Of a stretch of DNA of 64,000 nt, positions 1 through 8,984 are shown in pieces. The notes beneath the pieces are model-generated. The model had not been told where the DNA came from, searched no databases, and saw only the letters and a list, made by a program, of their open reading frames with translations. The position numbers and the translations under genes are program-made. Numbering within the stretch: position 1 is the first letter of the stretch; every line of letters starts with the position of its first letter. Source of the stretch: GCA-020343675 sp964462945 (GTDB taxonomy: Bacteria > Planctomycetota > Phycisphaerae > Sedimentisphaerales > Anaerobacaceae); the NCBI GenBank assembly GCA_964462945.1, contig CAYWZW010000004.1:108505-172504 (forward strand), written 5' to 3'.

Positions 1-848
1 ACGGTCAGGAAGTTGCGGCAGTAATAGTTGTAATCGGGGTATCCGTCCCGGCTCAGCCACGCCGTCTTGGCCACGATTTGGCCGGTCTGGCCGTCAATTT
101 TGACCAGGTATTCAGGACCGGTCTGGACAAGCCCCTTCTCATCTCGCGGATCGCCCTCGCCGGCCTTGCAATAGATTTCAGCCTTGCCGTCGCCATCGAC
201 GTCATAGACAATCCACGGCGAGTACCAGATTCCCGCCTCGATGGACCAGCCCATATCGTAGCGCCATAGCATCGTGCCGTCCAGACGATAGGCTTCGAGC
301 TTGTACGTCGTCAGGCTCTTTTTCCAGTAACCCGGCTGCTGATACGGGTCGGTATTGAAATTGGGCTGCTTGATAATGAGCTCGTAATCTCCGTCACCAT
401 CCAGATCGCCGAGGCCCACCTTCTGGAAGTCGTAGCTGCCTCCGAGCGGAATGCTGACATAAACCTTCGCCCGCCCAGTCAGCTCAATCTTGGCCTCGCC
501 CAATCGTCCGGATGCTCCCCGCGGCTGTCTGACGCTGGATTCGTAAAGCTCGTAAACGTAGGCTTTTTCCTTGCCGGCGGTCTTGTCCACAAAGTTTGTC
601 GCCCGATACGGCCCGCCCTGCGTCAGGACGGCAGATTCTTCAGCCGACCCAACGCTGCGCCGTCTGACTTGAAAAGCAATGTCTTGCGAATCTTGCTCGA
701 GCAAGCGCCAGCTCAGGAAAACCGAGCCGTCCTCACGCTCAAGAGCTATCAATCCGCGATCCAGCTTCTCCGCGCCTAACCCGGCCATGTCAAGGCCTAA
801 GAGCACCACACATACAGCTATGCACGCCCACGACGATTTCCCGTTCAT
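1..848 (-). CDS. Rhamnogalacturonan lyase, PL11-like (5' part; cut by window edge)
   Basis: This is the N-terminal ~282 codons of a secreted polysaccharide lyase; the 3' end lies beyond the left edge. It begins MNGKSSWACIAVCVVLLGLD, a signal peptide. A fibronectin-like start (FLSWRLLEQDSQDIAFQV) follows, then Ca-binding-like repeats typical of PL11 lyases: GDLDGDGDYELIIKQPNFN near residue 135 and DVDGDGKAEIYCKAGEGD near residue 215. PL11 enzymes cleave the rhamnose-galacturonic acid backbone of pectin outside the cytoplasm. The ATG at 848 is preceded by GGAGG at about 8 nt. The ORF track misses it because the gene runs off the edge. It is in line with, and just downstream of, thiL, but a 26-bp gap and its own RBS leave co-transcription open. 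The family call is from motifs only; a bacterial exo-type versus endo-type distinction cannot be made here. Confidence 0.85.
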   Translation of the reverse strand, partial: MNGKSSWACIAVCVVLLGLDMAGLGAEKLDRGLIALEREDGSVFLSWRLLEQDSQDIAFQVRRRSVGSAEESAVLTQGGPYRATNFVDKTAGKEKAYVYELYESSVRQPRGASGRLGEAKIELTGRAKVYVSIPLGGSYDFQKVGLGDLDGDGDYELIIKQPNFNTDPYQQPGYWKKSLTTYKLEAYRLDGTMLWRYDMGWSIEAGIWYSPWIVYDVDGDGKAEIYCKAGEGDPRDEKGLVQTGPEYLVKIDGQTGQIVAKTAWLSRDGYPDYNYYCRNFLT

Positions 849-874
849 AATTCATACCTCCGTAACATTTCTCT

Positions 875-1795
875 TCAATGCTTCAAATGGTCGTAACCCT
901 TGGCCTGCAACCTGCGAATCCGACCATTCGACATTCTTATCTGGACTTTCCTGGTGTCGGTAATCTCACCGATTTGCGTAATCGGCACCGACCCGCTCCA
1001 TGTGCTCAATAACTTCCGACAACGCCCCTGCGAGAGCGTAAAAAGTAATTCAAAATCCTCACCGTCGTTGAGAGCGGAACTCAGCGGATCGTCCGCTCGT
1101 GCCGCTTCATCGGAGATTGGGATCCGTTCGGCGTTGATGACGGCCCCCGCCCCGCTCTGCTTACAGATGCGGTTCAAGTCGCTGCTGAGCCCGTCACTTA
1201 TGTCCATCATTGAATGAACCGTGACCATCTGGGCGATTTTCATCGCCTCTTCGACTCTCGGCTCAAACTCCAGATGTTTCCCGCAGCGAGATCCGCCCAG
1301 CGAGCCTGTCACACAAATACTATCACCGACCTTGGCCCCCGACCTCTTTACAGGTTCATTGTCCCCTTGCCTGCTGAGCATGGCCACATTGATCGCAAAG
1401 GGCTCATTTCCTTTCCAGCTCGTAATGTCACCGCCTACCAGCGTACAGCCGAATCTCCGGCCGGCCCGGGCAATCCCGGCATGAAGCCGTTTCAATTCTC
1501 TCGCGCCGAACCCTTTCGGCAGCGCCACGGAAACGACCGCCGCAACAGGTATCGTCGCCATCGCCGCACAATCGCTGAGGCTGACCGCCATGGCCTTATA
1601 CCCGACCTGCTCTATCGTCGCCTCTTTCAAGTCGAAATGGACGCCGTCCAGAAGCATGTCCGTCGTGATGAAAACCGACTCGCCGCCGAAGCGAATCTGG
1701 GCCATGTCGTCGCCGATGCCAATCGGAAAATCTCTTGCAGATAATTTACTCTGACGGGCAAACCAGGCTGTTATTTCGTCTTCGCCGGCACTCAT
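875..1795 (-). CDS. thiL: Thiamine-monophosphate kinase
   Basis: Cytoplasmic ATP-dependent kinase that converts thiamine monophosphate to the cofactor thiamine diphosphate. The 306-residue length is normal for ThiL. Visible family motifs are PIGIGDDMA near residue 25, TTDMLLDGVHF near 45, LVGGDITSW near 120 and MDISDGLSSDL near 200, the glycine/aspartate-rich Mg-ATP binding segments of the PurM/ThiL fold. The start overlaps the argH stop as ATGA, so the two genes are probably translationally coupled. No other thiamine gene or TPP riboswitch is visible nearby, so the linkage with arginine synthesis looks like operon packing and not pathway logic. Confidence 0.95.
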   Translation of the reverse strand: MSAGEDEITAWFARQSKLSARDFPIGIGDDMAQIRFGGESVFITTDMLLDGVHFDLKEATIEQVGYKAMAVSLSDCAAMATIPVAAVVSVALPKGFGARELKRLHAGIARAGRRFGCTLVGGDITSWKGNEPFAINVAMLSRQGDNEPVKRSGAKVGDSICVTGSLGGSRCGKHLEFEPRVEEAMKIAQMVTVHSMMDISDGLSSDLNRICKQSGAGAVINAERIPISDEAARADDPLSSALNDGEDFELLFTLSQGRCRKLLSTWSGSVPITQIGEITDTRKVQIRMSNGRIRRLQAKGYDHLKH

Positions 1796-3180
1796 CGCTG
1801 TCCCAACTGCCTGTTCCAGTATGCAATTTGCTCTTTTGCCTGCTTCGGCCCGGCTGAGCCCTCCGTGACGTACTTACCTGCAACATGCACGGCGCCGAGA
1901 TGCTCATACACGTCGGGCTCGATTGAGGACGAATACTTTTTGAACTCTTCCAAAGCAAGCTCCGCCAGCTTCTTACGCTGCTTTTCACAGTCGGCGACCA
2001 GCGACCCGACAACGCCGTGCGCCTCGCGGAACGCAACGCCCTTGCGAACCAAATACTCGGCTAAGGCCGTCGCATCCAGGAATCCTTCATCCAGACCGGC
2101 CGCAATCTCCTTCGTATTGAACTTCGTGTGCGAGACAATGGCTCGCGTGACATCCAGGCACGCCTCCACCGTGTCACTTGCCGTGAAGACGTGGCCCTTA
2201 TCTTCCTGCATGTCGCGATTGTAGCCGGAAGGCTGGCCCTTCAGAATCGTCAGCATCGCCATCAACGCACCGTAAACCGAACCGGTTTTGGCCCGAATCA
2301 GCTCCAGCAGGTCCGGATTACGCTTCTGCGGCATCATACTCGAGGATGTGCAATACGCATCGTCGATCCGCACAAAGCCGAATTCACTGGACGAGAAGAC
2401 GACCCAGTCTTCCGCCAGGCGCGACAGATGAGTCGCAATCATCGTGCAGTCGAAAATGAACTCGGCGCAGAAATCTCTGTCACCGACCGCATCGATACTG
2501 TTGTAGCCGATATCGGAGAATCCCAACTGCCTTGCTGTGCTCTTTCTATCCAGCGGCAGGGTCGAGCCGGCGATCGCTCCACTGCCCAGCGGTGAAATGC
2601 TCAGCAGACCGCGGCAGTTCTTCAGCCGGATAAAGTCACGCTCCAACTGCTCCACAAAACTCAGCAGGTAGGAAGCGATAACAACCGGCTGGGCCCGCTG
2701 AAGATGCGTGTAGCCCGGCATAACATCCTCGCAATACCCATCCGCCATCTTGACGAATGCTTTTTGAAGCAGCGTAATCTTGGCCTGCAGGATCTCTATT
2801 CGATCGCGCATCCAAAGCCGAAGGTCCGCTGCCACCTGGTCGTTGCGACTGCGACCCGTATGGAGTTTCTTGCCCGCCTCGCCGATCTTTGCAACCAGGG
2901 CCGTTTCAATCGCCATGTGAATATCTTCATACCGCTTTTCGAACGTGAACCGGCCTTCTGCGATTTCCTCACTGATTTCGACGAGACCGTCTCTAATCCG
3001 CCCGAACTCATCCTTGCTGATCAGCTTCTGCTCCGCCAACATTTGCGCATGAGCAATCGATCCGACAATATCATATTTGTAAAGACGTCTATCTATCGAC
3101 AGCGACTCTACAAAGTCAACCGTCAGCTCATCCGGCCCGCCGGCCAATCGTTTCTCCCAGCTCTTCTCCATCTCGGTCAT
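1792..3180 (-). CDS. argH: Argininosuccinate lyase
   Basis: Last enzyme of arginine biosynthesis; splits argininosuccinate into arginine and fumarate in the cytoplasm. The 462-residue length is normal. The N-terminus KSWEKRLAGGPDELTVDF is characteristic of ArgH, TGRSRNDQVAADLRLW is present near residue 107, and the fumarase/aspartase superfamily signature appears as SSSMMPQKRNPD near residue 283. GYTHLQRAQPV contains the catalytic-region histidine. It is the first gene of a two-gene unit with thiL (4-nt overlap). The 184-bp gap to the divergent nagA gene would hold its promoter. Confidence 0.97.
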   Translation of the reverse strand: MTEMEKSWEKRLAGGPDELTVDFVESLSIDRRLYKYDIVGSIAHAQMLAEQKLISKDEFGRIRDGLVEISEEIAEGRFTFEKRYEDIHMAIETALVAKIGEAGKKLHTGRSRNDQVAADLRLWMRDRIEILQAKITLLQKAFVKMADGYCEDVMPGYTHLQRAQPVVIASYLLSFVEQLERDFIRLKNCRGLLSISPLGSGAIAGSTLPLDRKSTARQLGFSDIGYNSIDAVGDRDFCAEFIFDCTMIATHLSRLAEDWVVFSSSEFGFVRIDDAYCTSSSMMPQKRNPDLLELIRAKTGSVYGALMAMLTILKGQPSGYNRDMQEDKGHVFTASDTVEACLDVTRAIVSHTKFNTKEIAAGLDEGFLDATALAEYLVRKGVAFREAHGVVGSLVADCEKQRKKLAELALEEFKKYSSSIEPDVYEHLGAVHVAGKYVTEGSAGPKQAKEQIAYWNRQLGQR

Positions 3181-3323
3181 TTTACAGGCTCCGAAAACAA
3201 GGGACTATTGCCGCAAATCATACGCGTCCCCGGAATTCATGTCAACCCTGTGGCAGCCACCGCTTCTTCCGTCCTTCAATCCCGCCGTCGGAACCGAAAT
3301 AATGCTGCCGCTGAATTGGGCGC

Positions 3324-3352
3324 TTGCCGTCCAGTCTTGAATCTATTATACT
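3324..3352 (+). promoter_or_regulatory. Sigma70-like promoter for nagA
   Basis: TTGCCG (3324-3329) and TATACT (3347-3352) are separated by 17 bp. The predicted transcription start falls near 3359, only about 6 nt before the nagA ATG at 3365, so the mRNA would be almost leaderless or translation may start at the in-frame ATG at 3386. Confidence 0.55.
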
Positions 3353-3364
3353 GCCCCAACGTAT

Positions 3365-4522
3365 ATGTCACAGAAACTTCTGATAATGAATTGCAGGTTG
3401 TTCGATGCTCCCAAGGAGAGGCCGACCACTTGCATTCTCATCGAAAATGGCGTCGTCTCGCACATCGGCCGAATCAAATCCGAAATCGCCTGCGACCACA
3501 TACTCGACGCTCAAGGCCGGATAATTGCCCCCGGCTTCATTGATGTCCATATTCAAGGCGCGGGCGGAGCCGATGTGCTCGATGCCAATCTCGAAGGTCT
3601 CAGAGCCATCTCCAAGACCTGTGCTCGTTTTGGAACCACCAGCTTCCTGGCTACAACCGTATTCAAGCCGGGTCAGAAGAATCAGCACCTCGCCCTCGCC
3701 GCGGAATACGTCGGGAAGGACCTTGGCGGGGCAAATCTGTTAGGCATTCATCTCGAAGGGCCTTTCATCTCGCTTCAAAAGAAAGGAATGATACTACCCG
3801 AATGTATCTGCCCGCCGTCAGAACAGGTTTTCGCTACAATCCAGGACATCACAAACGGCCATCTGAAAATCATGACGATCGCTCCGGAACTGCCTGGAAG
3901 CCTGCCCATCATTCGCTCGCTTGTTGAGTCCGGCATTATCGCCTCTTTCGGCCACTCCAACGCCAGCTACGAGCAGACCCTCGACGGATTTGACGCCGGC
4001 ATCTCACATGTGACGCACCTGTTCAACGCGATGCCGCCTATCCATCATCGCTCACCCGGCCCGTTGGTCGCTATCTTCCGGACAGGACACATAACCGCTC
4101 AGCTTATTACCGACGGTGTGCACATACACCCGGCGGTCCTGAACCTCGCTTTCGAAACGCTCGGCCGGAACAGGACCATAATCATCACGGACGGCATGCA
4201 GGCCATCGGCCTCGGCGACGGCAAGTTCGTCTATAACGGCGTCGAATACGAATCCAAAGAGGGAACCGCACGGTACAAAGACGGCACTCTCATAGGCACT
4301 GCGCTCGGCCTCAATCAGATGCTCCAAAGACTCATGACCTTCACGAATTGCCCCCTCGACGCCGCCATCAAGACCGTCACTGAAAACCCCGCGAGGCTGC
4401 TGGGTCTTGACGACAAGAAGGGCACAATTGCTGCCGGGAAGGATGCTGACCTGGTCCTTCTCGAACGTGACCTTTCCGTTTGCACAGCCATTGTTGCCGG
4501 CAAAATAGTATTTGAGAAATAA
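3365..4522 (+). CDS. nagA: N-acetylglucosamine-6-phosphate deacetylase
   Basis: Removes acetate from GlcNAc-6-phosphate in amino-sugar catabolism and cell-wall recycling. At 385 residues it is full length. Family motifs: PGFIDVHIQGAGG near residue 55, HLEGPFIS, SFGHSNASYEQ, HLFNAMPPIHHRSPGP, LITDGVHIHP and IITDGMQAIGLGDG. The metal-binding Glu (HLEGP), the two His residues (FGHSNA, VTHLFNAM) and the catalytic Asp (ITDGMQ) are all visible; HIQG in place of HIHG suggests the single-metal arrangement. It stands alone: no nagB or PTS gene is adjacent. A hairpin with a T-rich tail follows the stop. Confidence 0.96.
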   Translation: MSQKLLIMNCRLFDAPKERPTTCILIENGVVSHIGRIKSEIACDHILDAQGRIIAPGFIDVHIQGAGGADVLDANLEGLRAISKTCARFGTTSFLATTVFKPGQKNQHLALAAEYVGKDLGGANLLGIHLEGPFISLQKKGMILPECICPPSEQVFATIQDITNGHLKIMTIAPELPGSLPIIRSLVESGIIASFGHSNASYEQTLDGFDAGISHVTHLFNAMPPIHHRSPGPLVAIFRTGHITAQLITDGVHIHPAVLNLAFETLGRNRTIIITDGMQAIGLGDGKFVYNGVEYESKEGTARYKDGTLIGTALGLNQMLQRLMTFTNCPLDAAIKTVTENPARLLGLDDKKGTIAAGKDADLVLLERDLSVCTAIVAGKIVFEK

Positions 4523-4576
4523 GGCAACCGGCGAATTGCGGGAAAGAGAAAGCAGGCAAGCTGGGAAAATAAAGAC

Positions 4577-4605
4577 GGGAGAGCCTTTGCCCTGTAGGCT
4601 CTCCC
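4577..4605 (+). terminator. Hairpin terminator after nagA
   Basis: A perfect 10-bp stem, GGGAGAGCCT / AGGCTCTCCC, with a 9-nt loop, lies 55 bp after the nagA stop and is followed by a short T-rich stretch (tttatt). The weak T-run lowers confidence in factor-independent function. Confidence 0.7.
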
Positions 4606-4944
4606 TTTATTCATGTGGCTCTTTCCTTGTCTTCTCTTAGCCCTTGCTCACTACGCCAGCTTCTCGATCTGATTTGTGTGCGCCACCATAAGATAGGCAA
4701 AGTAAGCTCAAACTAATATAGCCGCATCGGCCATTTCTCAGAGCCACCCATTTCCCAGTACTGATATTAGTCATCGGCAGAGGCCGTTATGAATCTTGAA
4801 TTTTTTCTGAAGATTTCATCTTCGGACATTTGTCATGTCAATTTCTCCGCTGAGAAACAGCTTGAGTCGCGGATGCCCAAGCTGTATGATGGCAATTAGG
4901 TTTCCGGGGACGCGGGTTGTGTCTGCTCGGAATACAGATTTGTT
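4606..4944. other. Intergenic, no confident gene
   Basis: Between the nagA hairpin and the flavodoxin-like gene. The only open frame of note is a 36-codon plus-strand ORF at 4789-4899 (starts MNLEFFLKISSSD) with no clear RBS or recognisable family. No RNA gene or repeat is visible. Confidence 0.4.
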
Positions 4945-5565
4945 ATGGACGTAAAAGTGCTCGGAATTTCGACAAGCCCGAGAATAAAGGGCAACAGCGA
5001 TTTGCTTTTGCGCCAGGCTTTGGCCGGTGCCAAATCAGCGGGTGCATCCACCGAATATGTGCGCCTGGCCGATTACAAAATCGGCCCGTGCATTGAGTGT
5101 AATGACTGCTACACGACAGGCAGATGCAGTGTCCAGGATGATTACCAGCAGCTCCTGAGCGGGATACTCGACGCTGACCGCCTGATTTTCGCTACGCCGG
5201 TATTCTTCATGACGGTTTGTGCCCAGGCAAAGACGCTTATTGACCGGGGCCAGTGCATGTGGGCGCAGAAATACGTGCTCAAGAAGGAGCTTTTCGCCTC
5301 CGAACGCGACCGCCGGGCAATGGTCATCGCCGTAGGCGGCTCAAAGAGCAAGAAGCAGTTTGAGTGTATTCGATCGACGATGACGTCCTATTTTGACTCG
5401 CTCGACACACATTACGTGTTCAGCCTATTCGTCAACAACGTTGATTCGCGGGGCGAAATTGAAAAACATCCTTCAGCCATGAAGGAAGCTTACCGGCTCG
5501 GCAGCCAGTTAGTCGCCACAGACAGCCCGCCACCTGCAAGACCGATCGTGGTCGAGCTGGCCTGA
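4945..5565 (+). CDS. Flavodoxin-fold NAD(P)H:FMN oxidoreductase, iron-sulfur flavoprotein-like
   Basis: A 206-residue protein of the NADPH-dependent FMN reductase / iron-sulfur flavoprotein group. It opens with a beta strand and phosphate-binding loop, VLGISTSPRIKGNSDLLL (residues 4-21). A cysteine cluster CIECNDCYTTGRC follows near residue 51, as in archaeal-type Isf proteins that bind a 4Fe-4S cluster, and ATPVFFMTVCAQAKTLIDR near residue 90 is the second FMN-contact loop. Such proteins move electrons between ferredoxin-type carriers and small acceptors in anaerobes. The exact partner is unknown and no dedicated redox gene is adjacent. Confidence 0.85.
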   Translation: MDVKVLGISTSPRIKGNSDLLLRQALAGAKSAGASTEYVRLADYKIGPCIECNDCYTTGRCSVQDDYQQLLSGILDADRLIFATPVFFMTVCAQAKTLIDRGQCMWAQKYVLKKELFASERDRRAMVIAVGGSKSKKQFECIRSTMTSYFDSLDTHYVFSLFVNNVDSRGEIEKHPSAMKEAYRLGSQLVATDSPPPARPIVVELA

Positions 5566-5639
5566 CGTTGATCACGCGCGGCGTTCCTGCCGGAACATTC
5601 GATATTTCCTCTGCCCTTGCGATCCTCCTGTGCTCTCAA

Positions 5640-6038
5640 CTACCGCCGCAGGCTTTCATGGATTTCCTGGTAAATGAGGCGAGATTTGGTCTCACTGCCA
5701 AAGATACCGACTCGGATGTACAGCTTGGTCGCCTCCTCCGTGACCGCCTTGAGCTTTATCGTGATCTTCTTGTCCTGCGCATCACGTACAACAACCATCG
5801 CGGACATTGCATCTTTTGATTTCGTCGTCACGCTCAACTCCAGCTTCTCCACCGCCTTGAGGGTCGCCTCATAAAGGACGTCGAGCTTCTCGGACTCCAC
5901 CGCTTCCAGATCACCGCGGACATACGCTATCGTGCCGGCGGCTCCAGCTCCAACAAGAAGAAGCTCCAAACCACACCCCTGGACCAGGCCGGCCGTACCC
6001 ATGAGCAGAATGATCAGAAGGAATTGTTTCGTTCGCAT
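5640..6038 (-). CDS. DUF3568-type lipoprotein
   Basis: A 132-residue exported protein. The chosen ATG at 6038 has AAGGAGA upstream and begins MRTKQFLLIILLMGTAGL, followed by the lipobox VQGC; an upstream in-frame start would add 14 residues before the signal and is unlikely. After a glycine-rich turn (LLLVGAGAAGTIAYVRGDL) the mature part has the alternating pattern of DUF3568 proteins: VESEKLDVLYEATLKAVEKL, then VRDAQDKKITIKLKAV and LYIRVGIFGSETKSRLIYQ. DUF3568 proteins are small periplasmic or outer-membrane lipoproteins of unknown role. Convergent with the flavodoxin-like gene upstream in the window. Confidence 0.85.
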   Translation of the reverse strand: MRTKQFLLIILLMGTAGLVQGCGLELLLVGAGAAGTIAYVRGDLEAVESEKLDVLYEATLKAVEKLELSVTTKSKDAMSAMVVVRDAQDKKITIKLKAVTEEATKLYIRVGIFGSETKSRLIYQEIHESLRR

Positions 6039-6150
6039 CTTAGATCTCCTTTTCGCTGCAAGACTATTCTTACAGCGCAATGTGAATACTTCAAAGTGTG
6101 CCGTTCGTCAAGACGGTTTTTCGAAATTCCCGCCATCACCCGCGACACAG

Positions 6151-7248
6151 TCATGGCTGCGCCTGGTCATAGATCCGGAATATGGCGGAAATCATCTTGC
6201 TGACCGTGTAGTTCTGTCTGAGGTAGTGTTGCGCCGATCTGGCAATCTGACGTGCAAACTCCCGCTTGTCCAGCAGCCGTCGCAGCGTACGCATGATGCT
6301 CAGCTCGTCATCGGGATCAAATACAACGGCGGTCTGATCCTCAATGATCAGGTCATCAACGCCACCCTTGCAGCCCGCCACGGCGGCCCCCACACTCATC
6401 GCCTCCAGCAACAAAGGATCAAAAGCAGGACTCGGCCGAGGCTGGATGAAGATGTCCCCCGAGGCCAGAAGCGGACGCCAGGGCATCAGTCTCGGAATGA
6501 GGGTGACAATGTGCACAAGACCCAGCGCGGTCAGCAGCTTCCACAGTTGTCTCTCCGCCCGCCCACCTCCCACCGCCACCATCATGAACTCATAGCCATC
6601 GATGACGAGATGCCGGACAACGCTAAACAGATTCTCAAACGCATCAGCGTTGTCTAAAGGATGAGCCATTACCATCGTCGCGATCCGAGAAGGCACAGAG
6701 AAACACCCGCCAGTTTCTGTCACAAAGGTGCCAATGTTTATCTGCTCGACTAAATCGGCAACACCCGGATGTACTCCGACGATGTTATCGGCGACACTTT
6801 TAGCCGGCACCACAATCCTCGCACAATGCGGCGTTGAGACGGCAAGCGCGTTCCGCCGCTTCTGCAGGGAGTTGACCATCAACACGTAGGGCAAATCCAA
6901 TCGGCGGGCTAATTGCCCTGCAAGTGACGCTTGGGTTTCGCACAGACAATGCAATACCGTGGGCTTGAATTTGCCGAGCCGCTCGGCGAGCAGCCGAACG
7001 TTGAAACGCCCCATCAGCGGGAAATCAAAAACCGGGTGGCTTATCACCTCGGCCGTGCCCGTAAACAGAGAGCCCACATTACAGTCGGGTGGACAGACTA
7101 AAGCAATCGGAACCGATTCATCGGCCAAGCCAACCAGAAGATGCTGCAAGAACATCGAATACTCGCAGACCGTGTGTTCTGATGCAATCAGGGCCACGCG
7201 AGGCAGCTTCTTTTTGACATTTTCCGACGCCAAATTCGTTTGCTCCAT
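6151..7248 (-). CDS. Glycosyltransferase, GT4-like
   Basis: A 365-residue GT-B-fold glycosyltransferase. The N-terminal half has PRVALIASEHTVCEYSMFLQ and a LVCPPDC strand; the C-terminal half carries the family 4 donor-site pattern FIQPRPSPAFDPLLLEAMSVG near residue 275, followed by AVAGCKGGVDDLIIEDQTAVVFDP. The usual ExxxxxxxE acidic pair appears degenerate: the first Glu is replaced (FDPLLLEAMS), so activity or donor choice may differ. The acceptor cannot be told. It follows dnaA by 57 bp on the same strand, which looks like chance packing. Confidence 0.85.
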   Translation of the reverse strand: MEQTNLASENVKKKLPRVALIASEHTVCEYSMFLQHLLVGLADESVPIALVCPPDCNVGSLFTGTAEVISHPVFDFPLMGRFNVRLLAERLGKFKPTVLHCLCETQASLAGQLARRLDLPYVLMVNSLQKRRNALAVSTPHCARIVVPAKSVADNIVGVHPGVADLVEQINIGTFVTETGGCFSVPSRIATMVMAHPLDNADAFENLFSVVRHLVIDGYEFMMVAVGGGRAERQLWKLLTALGLVHIVTLIPRLMPWRPLLASGDIFIQPRPSPAFDPLLLEAMSVGAAVAGCKGGVDDLIIEDQTAVVFDPDDELSIMRTLRRLLDKREFARQIARSAQHYLRQNYTVSKMISAIFRIYDQAQP

Positions 7249-7305
7249 CCTGAAACAGGCACGCCAATCACTCGGTCCCCGGCAGGTCCACGGATCCCCA
7301 ATCGC

Positions 7306-8625
7306 TCAGCCCTGCGGGGCTTGTGTGATTTGTTTTGTCAGCTCTTTCAGCAGCGCGCTCATTTGGGGATCGGCGTCCATGGCCTGGCTTATCTTGCTGC
7401 ACGCGTGCATGACGGTCGTATGGTCCCGTCCGCCCAGGTGGCCGCCGATCTCTCCGAGACTGTGTTTGGTCAGATTTCTCGCCAGATACATGCAGATTTG
7501 ACGCGGCTCGGTAATGCTCTGGCTGCGTTTCTTGCTCTGCAAATCCGCAAGGCGAACGTCGAAATGGCTCGTTACCACCTCGATAATGTCAGTGATGCTT
7601 ATGTGCCTGACGGACGCCTCGATTTGTCCCTCCAGTGCCTTCTGGGCCAGTTCCAGGTCAATCGGCCGGCCGGTCGTAATCGCCACGGCATAAATGGTCG
7701 TCAAGGCCCCTTCCAGCTCCCTGATGTTCGCCTGCACCTTGCGCGCGATGTACCCCGCTATGTCATCTGAAATGTCGAGGCCCCGAAGGCGGGCCTTCTT
7801 CTGCACAATCGCAACCCGTGTTTCGTAGCTCGGCGGATCGATCCGGGTCACCAGGCCCCAGTTGAATCTGCTGATGAGACGCTCCTCAAGCGAAGGAATC
7901 TTGCCGGGCGCGCTGTCGGCGCTCAGGATAATCTGTTTGCCATTGTTATAGAGAGCGTTGAACGTATGGAAGAATTCCTCCTGGCTGTGCTCGCGCTCTC
8001 GCAGGAACTGAACGTCGTCGATGACCAGCACGTCAACGGTGCGGAACTGGCTCTGAAAGCCGGCTAAATTTCCCTCCTCGATGGCCCTGATAAACCGGTT
8101 GACGAAATCTTCGCAGCTCAAGAACTGGATTGCTGCGTCCTCGAACCTTCGCTGGGCTTCAAAACACACGGCGTGCAACAGATGCGTCTTGCCCAATCCG
8201 GAGCTGCCGTACACAAAAAGTGGATTGTAAGTATTGCCGGGTGACTGACTTACCGCGACGCAGCTTGCATGGGCAAGGCGATTGCTCGGCCCGACGACAA
8301 AACTATCAAAAGTATAATCGGGATGGAGTCTGAGGCTGGGCCGGGGACAGCGCGAGGAGCTGTCGAGTTTGTTGCCGGCGTTAACGCTGAAATCTACCGC
8401 AACGAGATGGCCGGTAATCTGCTGGGCGGCACGGGTAAAACCCGTTTTGCAGTTGTCCTGCAGAAATTGAACGGTCGCCTCATCGGGACAGCCTATTCCG
8501 AGCGAACCACCATTCAAATGCAGAACAGTCAGCTTCTCGAACCACTTGCGTGTGCTGGCCGGGTCAAGTGCTTTTGCACGCTCAAGTATATCGGCAAATA
8601 TGTCTTCAACGTCGCGGGCAGCCAC
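7306..8625 (-). CDS. dnaA: Chromosomal replication initiator DnaA
   Basis: ATP-dependent initiator that binds DnaA boxes and opens the origin. Domain I is ARDVEDIFADILERAKAL; the AAA+ core carries Walker A GSSGLGKTHLL, Walker B VLVIDDVQFL and sensor regions; domain IV ends with ICMYLARNLTKHSLGEIG and GGRDHTTVMHACSKI, the DNA-binding signature. The longest frame starts at 8742, but its first 39 residues (containing MFWWAVAFCIGHRF) do not resemble DnaA. The GTG at 8625, with AAAGGA about 6 nt upstream, gives 439 residues, normal for the family. Unusually, dnaN and recF are not adjacent; ftsY diverges upstream. Confidence 0.95.
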   Translation of the reverse strand: MAARDVEDIFADILERAKALDPASTRKWFEKLTVLHLNGGSLGIGCPDEATVQFLQDNCKTGFTRAAQQITGHLVAVDFSVNAGNKLDSSSRCPRPSLRLHPDYTFDSFVVGPSNRLAHASCVAVSQSPGNTYNPLFVYGSSGLGKTHLLHAVCFEAQRRFEDAAIQFLSCEDFVNRFIRAIEEGNLAGFQSQFRTVDVLVIDDVQFLREREHSQEEFFHTFNALYNNGKQIILSADSAPGKIPSLEERLISRFNWGLVTRIDPPSYETRVAIVQKKARLRGLDISDDIAGYIARKVQANIRELEGALTTIYAVAITTGRPIDLELAQKALEGQIEASVRHISITDIIEVVTSHFDVRLADLQSKKRSQSITEPRQICMYLARNLTKHSLGEIGGHLGGRDHTTVMHACSKISQAMDADPQMSALLKELTKQITQAPQG

Positions 8626-8984
8626 ACCACCATCCTTTGTGAAGCGATGTCCTATGCAGAAGGCAACAGCCCACCAGAACATCCCTGTCAGAGGATTTCC
8701 ACTTTTTCCCGCACCCATCAGGCGCAAGCTGACGCTCAACAAGTGCAGGACGATAGTGGAAATCTAACCGGAATCGCCCAGCTTGTCAAATCAAAACTTC
8801 ACCTCTCGACAAGAGGCAAAAGACGGCGTCTCCTGGGCTAACATGCCGCCCGGAGAAATTTAACCGCAGACGGACTTGAAATTTTCACAAATCCCGATAC
8901 CATCAGACCGGCCCCAGGCTTGTCGGAAACACTATAGCGGCTTCTGTCGGGGCGGAATGAATCTTCAGCGAAAGGCGAACAGCT
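8626..8984. other. dnaA-ftsY divergent intergenic region
   Basis: About 360 bp with the divergent promoters of dnaA and ftsY. It contains the inverted pair GATTTCCAC (8694-8702) and GTGGAAATC (8756-8764). No cluster of exact TTATCCACA boxes and no AT-rich unwinding element is visible, so this does not look like a standard origin. Confidence 0.5.
8694..8764. promoter_or_regulatory. Inverted repeat GATTTCCAC / GTGGAAATC upstream of dnaA
   Basis: Two perfect 9-bp half sites, 53 bp apart and facing each other, 70-140 bp upstream of the dnaA GTG. They share the TCCAC core of the DnaA box TTATCCACA but miss the consensus at three positions. They may be an operator for dnaA autoregulation or another factor; this is inference from position. 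Confidence 0.35.

Noticed and set aside
4789..4899. 36-codon ORF between nagA and the flavodoxin-like gene
   Set aside because: No RBS, no family, kept only as a note.
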